In this document: positions 22,882 to 29,165 of the stretch, one piece after another
Layout: each line of letters opens with the position of its first letter
How positions within the stretch are numbered: the first letter of the stretch is position 1
Position numbers and translations under genes: made by a program
Notes under the pieces: model-generated
Database searches by the model: none
What the model was told of the DNA's origin: nothing
Seen by the model: the letters and a program-made list of their open reading frames with translations, nothing else
Virus record (IMG/VR): IMGVR_UViG_3300025138_000178
Location: 1 to 33,273 of that record
Direction: 5' to 3' (one strand)
Source of the DNA: a virus
Length of the DNA: 33,273 nucleotides

Positions 22882-22932
22882 TACACAACAACGTATAAAG
22901 TGCATTAAAAAGCACCTTACACAATGCGTTAT
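22882..22932. repeat. Hairpin repeat U at the upstream edge of the methyltransferase unit
   Basis: On the plus strand TACACAACA (22882-22890) is followed by an 11-bp stem, GTATAAAGTGC (22893-22903) with GCACCTTACAC (22912-22922), loop ATTAAAAA, and ends AATGCGTTAT. Two pairs are G-U when read as minus-strand RNA. It is the inverted counterpart of the element at 22090-22139. Its outer edge supplies the stop codon of the 140-residue regulator gene. Confidence 0.6.
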
Positions 22933-23351
22933 TTAATTATCATTTTGTAATAAAGTGAACCGCATTTTACCAAAAATGGGCGCTTTTCAGCGTTTACCAG
23001 TTTAACAACGTCTATTAATTTTAAATGGTGCAGCCCTTGCAAGGCATCAATTCTAAACACGCCTGTTTTAAAAGCTTCTCCTGTGCTGAATTTGTAAATC
23101 TGAAGGAAGGATTCAAAGCTTAGATTTTCGCGATCTAAAGTTGTAAAAATATTCTGTTGAAGTTTTCCGATATGATCCGCAACTTGGCAAAGATTTTTAC
23201 CGTTTACTTTTATAAGATATTGAATAAGGTCTTTTTGGTTTTTGCCTTTTAAAATAAATTCTTTTGAAACGCCTGCTTTTGTAATATAAACACATTCTTC
23301 ACTAAAGCCCAAAAGTTGATCTTCAGCACTTGAAGTTTTTTTGTTTTTCAT
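22929..23351 (-). CDS. Helix-turn-helix regulator-like protein
   Basis: A 140-residue protein. Residues about 38-90 (KDLIQYLIKVNGKNLCQVAD, then IGKLQQNIFTTLDREN and LSFESFLQIYKFSTGE) follow the XRE-type pattern: helix, turn, recognition helix with QQN, and a conserved hydrophobic helix. The C-terminal part could be for dimerisation. It is the first gene after promoter-like copy A and a terminator, a typical place for an early regulator. Its last codon and stop lie in the hairpin repeat U, so the 3' end may have been altered by that insertion. No integrase is seen, so I do not call it a lysogeny repressor. Confidence 0.65.
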   Translation of the reverse strand: MKNKKTSSAEDQLLGFSEECVYITKAGVSKEFILKGKNQKDLIQYLIKVNGKNLCQVADHIGKLQQNIFTTLDRENLSFESFLQIYKFSTGEAFKTGVFRIDALQGLHHLKLIDVVKLVNAEKRPFLVKCGSLYYKMIIK

Positions 23352-23372
23352 TTTGTTGTTTTTTGTTTGCTT

Positions 23373-23433
23373 AAAATTATACTTTTTAAACGTAAGAAGA
23401 AACTTATTGTTATTTTATTTCTTCAATTGAATG
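23373..23433 (-). promoter_or_regulatory. Promoter-like element, copy A of the conserved 17-mer, for the HTH regulator
   Basis: The minus strand reads CATTCAATTGAAGAAAT (23433-23417), 14 bases, TTTC (23402-23399), a 17-base spacer containing TTACGTT, and TATAATTT (23381-23374). The spacer length and the TTACGTT position match copy B exactly. The ATG at 23351 follows after an A-rich leader, AAACAAAAAACAACAAA. Confidence 0.65.
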
Positions 23434-23437
23434 TAAT

Positions 23438-23462
23438 AAAAAAGGGACCACGAAGCAGCCCC
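23438..23462 (-). terminator. Terminator between the lysis cassette and the regulator gene
   Basis: On the minus strand GGGGCTG, loop CTTCG, TGGTCCC is followed by TTTTTTATT (stem 23462-23444). Three G-U pairs are needed for the full 7-position stem. It lies about 45 bases after the lysis-gene stop at 23506 and directly before promoter-like copy A, so it marks an operon boundary. Confidence 0.75.
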
Positions 23463-23505
23463 TTACACTAAAACAAAAAAACGCGCAACAAAACGCATGA
23501 AAAAC

Positions 23506-23748
23506 CTAAACCCAAAAACCAAATTTAACCAAAGCTTTTAAAAGGCTTTCACCTTCTTCAACTTCAATAAAATCAAATATAACACCTAAAGCAATTAAAA
23601 GCGCAACAATATAGCCCAAATTTTTGCTTTTATCGTGTTTGCCTTCTCCACCATCAGGACTACTTTTTGCATTTTTTACCGCTGAAGGAACACCCAAAAG
23701 AAGCCCATCAACTAAACCTTTTCCAAATCTTATAATTTTACTTTTCAT
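23506..23748 (-). CDS. Single-span membrane protein, holin candidate
   Basis: An 80-residue protein. The basic N-terminal half (FGKGLVDGLLLGVPSAVKNA, GEGKHDKSKN) precedes one membrane span, LGYIVALLIALGVIFDFI (about residues 44-61), and a short C-terminal part (EGESLLKALVKFGFWV). The pattern 'kGLvDglllg.P...k' plus one span resembles proteins annotated as holins in Bacteroidetes phages, as I recall. It directly follows the peptidase gene (4 bases), as expected for a lysis cassette. It competes with the 66-residue protein as the true holin. Confidence 0.65.
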   Translation of the reverse strand: MKSKIIRFGKGLVDGLLLGVPSAVKNAKSSPDGGEGKHDKSKNLGYIVALLIALGVIFDFIEVEEGESLLKALVKFGFWV

Positions 23749-23752
23749 TTTT

Positions 23753-24256
23753 TTACGGTTTTACAAGTTCAATATGGGGAGCATCAACAAAACTTTGATC
23801 ATGTTTTAAAATTCCATCCCTATCCCAATTTAAACCAGTTCTTATAAGGTGTTTTATTTCACCATTTTCAAAAAGTTCAATTGCAGCCTGCTCAAATACT
23901 GTTGAAAGATACACTAAATGTACTAAATCATAAGTTAAATTTTTACCTTTATAAAAAGCATACGCGCAAAAATCAACAGCCCTTGCAAATTCATACAAAG
24001 GGTGCTCTGTAATTGTTATGTGTTTTGCTACCCTGCATAAATCAGTTTCACTTTCATAACTATCAGGATTAATTTTTGAAAGCCCATCTTTAAAATAGGC
24101 GCGTTGCGTTGCAATGGTTCTTGCACCTTCAACCAGTACAACATCAACAGAACTCTTTTCAAGCCCCTTATCTACTATCTTTTGTAAATCAGGGTGCAAA
24201 GTATCTTTTACATTTTTACTTCGCAGGCTCCATGAATATTTTACTTTTTTAACCAT
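23753..24256 (-). CDS. M15-type endolysin (peptidoglycan peptidase)
   Basis: A 167-residue soluble protein without signal peptide. VVLVEGARTIATQRAYFKDG (residues 39-58), EHPLYEFARAVDFCAY (84-99) and VDAPHIELVKP (157-167) follow the M15C (T5 Lys-like) zinc peptidase pattern. Candidate zinc ligands are H79 or H85, D95 and H161. Such enzymes cut peptide cross-bridges of the cell wall and need a holin for access. The spacing between the first His and the Asp is longer than in the classic SxHxxGxAxD motif. The gene overlaps the previous one by 16 bases. Confidence 0.88.
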   Translation of the reverse strand: MVKKVKYSWSLRSKNVKDTLHPDLQKIVDKGLEKSSVDVVLVEGARTIATQRAYFKDGLSKINPDSYESETDLCRVAKHITITEHPLYEFARAVDFCAYAFYKGKNLTYDLVHLVYLSTVFEQAAIELFENGEIKHLIRTGLNWDRDGILKHDQSFVDAPHIELVKP

Positions 24257-24627
24257 CGAACAGCCTTTTTTTTTGTTTTAAATAACTTTATTTTCATGCT
24301 CCCTTTAAGGTAAAAAACTTTAATTAATAAATTTATTAAAATTCTATCTAAAAAATTTAGGCTGTAATCTAAAAAAGCAATTTTTTCAATTTGCGAATGA
24401 TCATAACTAATGGTTAAATCTTCAACTGTTTCAATGTTTAGTTTTACTTCAGGATTAATTACAACAAAAAAGCGTGTAAAACCTGCTTCATAGAAAGGCA
24501 TTAAAGAAGTAATAATTGAATCTAAAGCTTTATTATTAATTAGATAGGTTGTCTTAATAACAACGATACAAAAGCCTGCTGATGCTTTTAAATAAACTTT
24601 ATGATTATTAAATTCCGCTTCAAACAT
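24241..24627 (-). CDS. Unknown protein of the lysis cassette, weakly SpoIIAA/STAS-like
   Basis: A 128-residue alpha/beta protein. It starts MFEAEFNNHKVYLKASAGFC, has FYEAGFTRFFVVINPEVKLN in the middle, and ends in a very basic segment, MKIKLFKTKKKAVRWLKK. The alternation of strands and helices and the final 'F...kkAvrWL' faintly recall the SpoIIAA-like (STAS/SEC14) fold, but this is weak. It overlaps the endolysin gene and lies between membrane proteins, so it may have a lysis-related role. Its ATG follows the preceding TAA by three bases. Confidence 0.55.
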   Translation of the reverse strand: MFEAEFNNHKVYLKASAGFCIVVIKTTYLINNKALDSIITSLMPFYEAGFTRFFVVINPEVKLNIETVEDLTISYDHSQIEKIAFLDYSLNFLDRILINLLIKVFYLKGSMKIKLFKTKKKAVRWLKK

Positions 24628-24630
24628 TTT

Positions 24631-24774
24631 TTAGAGCATTTCAAACACCCTAAAAATAAAAGAATAAATTAAAAAAACTAAAATAGCAATTTTTAAAAAC
24701 CGCTTTAATTTTAGATAAAAGGATTTTTTATATATTGAAAATACTGCTGTAACATATAGAAAGCAGCGCTTCAA
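24631..24774 (-). CDS. 47-residue membrane microprotein with TTG start
   Basis: A TTG at 24774-24772 overlapping the previous stop (AATTGA) opens 47 codons that end in TAA three bases before the next ATG. The product has a basic N-terminal half (KRCFLYVTAVFSIYKKSFYL, with KLKRFLK after it) and one membrane span (IAILVFLIYSFIF). It fills what would otherwise be a 143-base gap in a tightly packed cassette. The non-ATG start lowers confidence. A small spanin-like or holin-modulating role is possible but unproven. Confidence 0.5.
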   Translation of the reverse strand: MKRCFLYVTAVFSIYKKSFYLKLKRFLKIAILVFLIYSFIFRVFEML

Positions 24775-24971
24775 TTTTTCTTTCTTTTTTCCTTTTCGTT
24801 TCTTACAAAAGTAAAAATTGCTATGCAGGAAACAGCCATTGCAAAAAAGTTTGCCCCCATGCTTGCAAAATCAGAAACTGCTTCAAGTTTTGCACCTGCA
24901 AAAGCCAACATAACACCAGCAAAACTTTCGGCAAAAAACGTTTCTTTCCAATTCATATATTTATAATTCAT
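24771..24971 (-). CDS. Two-span small membrane protein, holin candidate
   Basis: A 66-residue protein with two moderately hydrophobic segments, FFAESFAGVMLAFAGAKLEA (about residues 11-30) and MGANFFAMAVSCIAIFTFV (about 38-56), then a highly charged tail, RNEKEKRKKN. Size, two spans and charged C-terminus fit class II holins. It begins the lysis cassette after a 104-base gap. MNYKYMNW gives two possible ATG starts (24971 and 24956). Confidence 0.65.
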   Translation of the reverse strand: MNYKYMNWKETFFAESFAGVMLAFAGAKLEAVSDFASMGANFFAMAVSCIAIFTFVRNEKEKRKKN

Positions 24972-25038
24972 GTTTAAACAGGTATAAAATTCAATTTATA
25001 ACAATTTTATCAAGCTAAATTTTTATTTTAATTAACTC

Positions 25039-25058
25039 GATAAAAAGCCGATTTTATC
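25039..25058. repeat. Inverted repeat in the gap before the lysis cassette
   Basis: GATAAAA, 6-base spacer AGCCGA, TTTTATC: a perfect 7-bp inverted repeat in the 24972-25075 gap. There is no T run after it on the minus strand, so an operator or weak terminator are both possible. The remaining gap is AT-rich, with a loose promoter-like TATACCTG near 24987. Confidence 0.4.
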
Positions 25059-25075
25059 CGTTTAACAGTATTTAA

Positions 25076-25258
25076 TTATTCTTGTAAGCTTTTATAAATT
25101 AATTCAAAAAGCATTTCAACTTGTTCATTTTGAATTTTCGCTTCAATTCTTGAACCTGTAAAAGGATTTGGTATTGAATCAAAAAGCTTTTTAAGTTGCT
25201 CCAAAGCTTCAACAGAATTAATTTCTTTTACTTCATGTAATTCGTTTACGTTTTCCAT
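25076..25258 (-). CDS. Small acidic protein after the fibre genes (60 residues)
   Basis: The start is MENVNELHEVKEINSVEALE; the middle has DSIPNPFTGSRIEAKIQNEQ. It is soluble, acidic and helical with no motif I recognise. It is the last gene before the lysis cassette gap and may be a fibre-assembly helper or an early host-directed protein. Its ATG is preceded by an AT-rich leader with AAAAACATAAAAAA. Confidence 0.55.
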   Translation of the reverse strand: MENVNELHEVKEINSVEALEQLKKLFDSIPNPFTGSRIEAKIQNEQVEMLFELIYKSLQE

Positions 25259-25289
25259 TTTTTTATGTTTTTAATATTATTTAAAAAAA

Positions 25290-25475
25290 TTAACCCATTA
25301 AATAATTGCTTAATTCCTCGAAGGCATCAAATACCGCTTTTTGTTCGTCGGTTAAATCATCATAAAAATTAACTGTTTGATTTTTTTCTGTTTCTTCTTT
25401 AAATTGAACTATCATTCTTTTAGGTATTTCTCCTTGAGAAATTTGAAAAACTGTTTGTATTAATTTCTTTTCCAT
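25290..25475 (-). CDS. Small protein directly downstream of the tail fibre (61 residues)
   Basis: The start is MEKKLIQTVFQISQGEIPKR; the C-terminal half, YDDLTDEQKAVFDAFEELSN, is an acidic helix. It begins 12 bases after the fibre stop. Genes in this position often encode fibre-assembly chaperones, but no sequence match supports that here. Confidence 0.6.
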   Translation of the reverse strand: MEKKLIQTVFQISQGEIPKRMIVQFKEETEKNQTVNFYDDLTDEQKAVFDAFEELSNYLMG

Positions 25476-25487
25476 TTATATAAAATT

Positions 25488-28412
25488 TTAAATTAAAATA
25501 TTTCCTTGACTGTCTTGAGTGTTAGTAATTGAATTTGTAATATTTGAATTGACCGCAACGGTTGAACCTTTATAAGTGTTATTAGCTAACTTTGCAGTTA
25601 TTAAAACATTACCGCTAATACAATTATTAGTAGCAGTAGTAACAATCAAATCACAATTTGTTACTTCTGCTCCACTTACATTACAAAAAACGGCTTGTGA
25701 AAAAGAACTTGTTCCCGTTGATTTAGCTACACCATTTGTAAAAACTCCAGCACCCTTAAATCTTACACCAGCATTTGCAGAGCTTTCGGCGTAACAATTA
25801 AAAGCGCGTGAACTTGTAGCTAAATTAAAGCCATTATCTGCGGTTGATTTTCCTATACTGCTATAAACAACAGAACTTGAACTGCCTAACTGTATTCCGT
25901 AGCCTGCCGTAGAAAAACCACTACAATTGTGTAATTCCCCATTAAAAACATATATTCCATGTGAAGCAGTAGAACTCCCAACGCAATTATAACAATTACT
26001 TGTACCATTGCCAAAAGATAAACCGCTGTCTCCATCTGATGTAAAATTTGAATTGTACGCGTTTACATTATTGATATTGTTAGCCGAATTTTCAGAATAA
26101 AAAGTACTATTAAACACCTCAACAACAGACAAGGAACTTTGAACTTTATTCCCATTATATGAAAAAACTTTAATATTATTTACAGTACCACTATATTCAA
26201 AACCGATTTGTGTTGTTGAGGAACTACGAAAAATACCACCGATTAAAGTAGCTTCTCCCTTTGCTGATGTACCTTCAATATTTTCAAAAGTAACTCCATT
26301 AATTATTATTTCACTTGCCAAAGTGTTTTTAGTATCTAATAAAATTCCACCGTTACTGCTACCAGTATTTCTTCTTATATATCCATTATTAATTGCAAAT
26401 TTTACTGTTGTATTAGTAGGAATTTCAAACATCGTAAAACTACCGGCACTTGTGTTTTTATACTCATATCCGTTCATGTTCCATGTAACTCCATCAATTA
26501 AGTTAATAGTTGTGGAAGTGCTTACAGATACATTTGAAAATTGCTCAATTACTGTACCACTTGATGCCGCTGATAGTGCCAGTTCAATAGTTGTATAATA
26601 GGTATATATTCCGGACGCGTTAGTTATCCCAAAAACACCGCCACCGCCACTAGGTAAATCTCCTATTGTAATTTTCTTTTTATTGTTGTTATCTGCTGCA
26701 TCCTCTATTAGTAATATGTCATTAGTAGTAGGAGTGGGTTTAGCTGTTATTCCTGATATTTCAGATTGTGCGTTAACATGAACAGCATTAGGATCAGTAC
26801 CACCACCACCTGCTAGTGCGTCAATAGCTTGCTTAACTCTTTGAGGTGTCCACCTTTTAACCGTTGTTACAGTGCCAGCCTCTGCCTCCGATTGTGTTAC
26901 TTCTGGAACTTGACTGTTGTACGATGTCTCTATCTCACCATCTGTAGGATTAACTTCAGCTCCTGCCTCTATACCATCTAATTTAGTACCATCAGTAGCA
27001 ACATCCCTACCATCAAAAGTGCTATTAGTTGTAATAGCTCCTGTCATCGCACCGCCAGACTTAGGAAGAGCGTTATCTGCTGTAGCCCCTTGAGCAGAAG
27101 TAGCGTAATCTGAAGAATCAAAAGCTTTTACTTGTGCTAAGTTGGTTACTTCAGAATCCATTAAAGCACCAGCGTTGGTAACATTAGTTGTATCTGTTAC
27201 ATCTGCTCCATCTTCTACATTAATTATTGTTCTAACTTGAGTGGCAGTAAGATCTTCAGGATCTCCCGAACCTACTGTTGCCCTACCCTTAATAGTGCTT
27301 GTAGCTACATCTGTTAACTTAGCGTTAGTAACTACATTGTTATCTATAGTAATGGATGTACCACTACCTCCTACGGTAACATCTCCATAATCTCCATCTG
27401 CTAGACCCACTAAGCTCATAATAAACCTAGAAGTAGCATTATCCCAAACGACAGCCTTACCATCAGCACTAGCACCTAAAGTACCTATGTTAGTGATATT
27501 ACCCTCTATACTACTAGCATTCCATTGGGAAACAGTATTTCCAACTTGGGAAGCAGTAACACTATGAGGATTGGCAGTGCTAGATATGTGAGTATCTATC
27601 TGCGCATGGGTGTTAGTTCCTATGTTCTGAATAGATGTATGATCTATACTCGATTGAGTAAAGTGTATAGTAGCATCTGCTATATGGGTATCTATCTGCG
27701 CATGGGTGTTAGTTCCTATATTCTGAATAGCTGTATGGTCTATACTTGCTTGAGTAAAGTGTATAGTAGCATCTGCTATATGGGTATCTATCTGCGCATG
27801 GGTGTTAGTTCCTATATTCTGAATAGCTGTATGATCTATACTTGCTTGAGTAAAGTGTATAGTAGCATCTGCTATATGGGTATCTATTTGAGAGTGAGTG
27901 TTAGTTCCTATATTCTGAATAGCTGTATGGTCTATACTCGCTTGAGTAAAGTGTATAGTAGCATCTGAAATATGAGTGTCTATCTGTGCATGAGTGTTAG
28001 TACCTATATCTGTTAGACCTGTATGACTAATAGAGTTAGTAACATAAGCAAATATTCCGTTTTGATTAACAGTTGCTATACCTCCTATAGTTTTTGCTAA
28101 ACCCTTAGCATCTGATTGACCAACAAGTAATTGACCAGTAGAAAGATTCGATATTAAATCTGATGGTGCTAACCCCCTAAGAGTATCAGCATCCAAACCA
28201 GAGCCTGCTCCATCTACTTTTTTTAAGTCTGTTAGAATCTCTTTTGGGATTCTAGAAATAAGCTCCCAGCCTCCCGAAACATAAGCTTTTAAACGGGAAT
28301 ATAAACCTCCCTCAAGGTTTTCATCTAACCATAATACATCTGTGTTAGAAGGTTCTGAAGTTCCTCTTGCTATAGCTATAGCATTTATCCCTTGAATACT
28401 TTGATCTGCCAT
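25488..28412 (-). CDS. Tail fibre/tailspike with histidine repeats and C-terminal beta-helix
   Basis: A 974-residue receptor-binding candidate. Residues 1-60 resemble the attachment end of fibres (IAIARGTSEPSNTDVLWLDE). Residues 136-277 hold five IGTNTHAQIDTHI-type repeats. Residues about 290-540 are a Gly/Ala/Asp/Thr-rich shaft (SQVGNTVSQWNASSIEGNIT). At about 550-590 is the NAVHVN...LIEDAADNNNKKK module shared with the gene at 7720-8583. From about 600 to the end runs a right-handed beta-helix with coils such as NCSGFSTAGYGIQLGSSSSV and YSSIGKSTADNGFNLATSSR, like polysaccharide-binding or -cleaving spikes. Catalytic residues cannot be assigned. No chaperone-type cleavage domain is seen. Confidence 0.88.
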   Translation of the reverse strand: MADQSIQGINAIAIARGTSEPSNTDVLWLDENLEGGLYSRLKAYVSGGWELISRIPKEILTDLKKVDGAGSGLDADTLRGLAPSDLISNLSTGQLLVGQSDAKGLAKTIGGIATVNQNGIFAYVTNSISHTGLTDIGTNTHAQIDTHISDATIHFTQASIDHTAIQNIGTNTHSQIDTHIADATIHFTQASIDHTAIQNIGTNTHAQIDTHIADATIHFTQASIDHTAIQNIGTNTHAQIDTHIADATIHFTQSSIDHTSIQNIGTNTHAQIDTHISSTANPHSVTASQVGNTVSQWNASSIEGNITNIGTLGASADGKAVVWDNATSRFIMSLVGLADGDYGDVTVGGSGTSITIDNNVVTNAKLTDVATSTIKGRATVGSGDPEDLTATQVRTIINVEDGADVTDTTNVTNAGALMDSEVTNLAQVKAFDSSDYATSAQGATADNALPKSGGAMTGAITTNSTFDGRDVATDGTKLDGIEAGAEVNPTDGEIETSYNSQVPEVTQSEAEAGTVTTVKRWTPQRVKQAIDALAGGGGTDPNAVHVNAQSEISGITAKPTPTTNDILLIEDAADNNNKKKITIGDLPSGGGGVFGITNASGIYTYYTTIELALSAASSGTVIEQFSNVSVSTSTTINLIDGVTWNMNGYEYKNTSAGSFTMFEIPTNTTVKFAINNGYIRRNTGSSNGGILLDTKNTLASEIIINGVTFENIEGTSAKGEATLIGGIFRSSSTTQIGFEYSGTVNNIKVFSYNGNKVQSSLSVVEVFNSTFYSENSANNINNVNAYNSNFTSDGDSGLSFGNGTSNCYNCVGSSTASHGIYVFNGELHNCSGFSTAGYGIQLGSSSSVVYSSIGKSTADNGFNLATSSRAFNCYAESSANAGVRFKGAGVFTNGVAKSTGTSSFSQAVFCNVSGAEVTNCDLIVTTATNNCISGNVLITAKLANNTYKGSTVAVNSNITNSITNTQDSQGNILI
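27582..28007 (-). repeat. 96-bp tandem repeats (five copies, last partial) in the fibre gene
   Basis: Units of 32 codons start at residues 136, 168, 200, 232 and 264: IGTNTHAQIDTHIADATIHF plus TQASIDHTAIQN. Four are complete. DNA copies are nearly identical (for example the segments around 27675-27770 and 27771-27866), so they could recombine and change fibre length. His-x-His-like spacing recalls the metal-binding shafts of long tail fibres such as T4 gp37; metal binding is inferred. Confidence 0.9.
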
Positions 28413-28432
28413 ACTTGCTTTTTATATATAAT

Positions 28433-29092
28433 TTAAGAGTAACTTAAAGAAGCTCTATCATTCCATACGTTATCGAATAATTTATTGCCATCTGCATAAG
28501 TAACCTCAGTAACAGTTCCAGAAGTAACTACCTTTTTAATCCTCCATAAAGGAGAAGCATTGGATGTACCCAACTGAGCATAACCAATATAGTCTGTTCC
28601 TGCTGGACTTCCCTCGTCTTTTCGTAAAAACTCTGGCTCGCTAGGTATAGTAACCAAAGCTGGTACTATCCTTAAATCTGATACCAACTCAACAAAAGGA
28701 ATAACCTCTACAGTAGAACCAGTAACTGATGGTAGGTTAACCACAACCTCCTTGTTCTCTATTATATAAATCTCTATCATACTACTACCTACCAACTTAG
28801 CAGTAGATATATTAGCATTAGAGTTTAAAGCAGTAACGAAAGCAGCAATAGTAGTAGGAGTGTCTGTGCTAAAAGAAACAGATACCGTAGCCCCTGCTAC
28901 ATATACCGATAAACCATTAGAGTTAGTAGCTAAATCTACTACATCTGGAGTCACACTTACCTTTTGTCTTAAAGAGAACCTATAAACTTGAGTTCCAAAT
29001 CTATAACCCGAATCTACAATAGCATTGTTTATGTTTCTCATTCCTTTGGAATTGTCGGAATTAGGAGCTTGATATTCTTGACTGTTAATCAT
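28433..29092 (-). CDS. Virion/tail protein upstream of the fibre (219 residues)
   Basis: The N-terminus reads MINSQEYQAPNSDNSKGMRN. The rest is Val/Ser/Thr-rich with many predicted strands (LSVYVAGATVSVSFSTDTPT, VTSGTVTEVTYADGN), a typical beta-sandwich appendage protein. It precedes the fibre with 20 bases between and may connect the fibre to the tail or baseplate. It is preceded by a 73-base AT-rich gap holding a TATATTTA box that could be a promoter. I recognise no named family. Confidence 0.6.
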   Translation of the reverse strand: MINSQEYQAPNSDNSKGMRNINNAIVDSGYRFGTQVYRFSLRQKVSVTPDVVDLATNSNGLSVYVAGATVSVSFSTDTPTTIAAFVTALNSNANISTAKLVGSSMIEIYIIENKEVVVNLPSVTGSTVEVIPFVELVSDLRIVPALVTIPSEPEFLRKDEGSPAGTDYIGYAQLGTSNASPLWRIKKVVTSGTVTEVTYADGNKLFDNVWNDRASLSYS

Positions 29093-29165
29093 TTTGTTCT
29101 ATTTTTTATAAATATACTTATTTTTTATTTCTATTGTTTTTATTGACTTATTTAGATAATGTTTT

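Noticed and set aside
22882-22932. Calling the hairpin repeats true integron attC sites
   Set aside because: The core triplets match only partly (GTTATTT/GTTATAA instead of GTTRRRY) and no integrase is present. I keep only the term attC-like.
22929-23351. Lysogeny (CI-type) repressor
   Set aside because: No integrase, attachment site or divergent cro/cI arrangement is visible; all genes run in one direction.
23466-23505. 11-codon ORF (MRFVARFFVLV) after the holin-like gene
   Set aside because: Too short, with no leader or overlap to support it; it lies against the terminator.
27525-27968. A 147-codon plus-strand ORF over the fibre repeats with a repeated YLRMGVSSYILN-type sequence
   Set aside because: It is the antisense reading of the 96-bp repeats; the minus frame is open for 974 codons and has clear fibre features.
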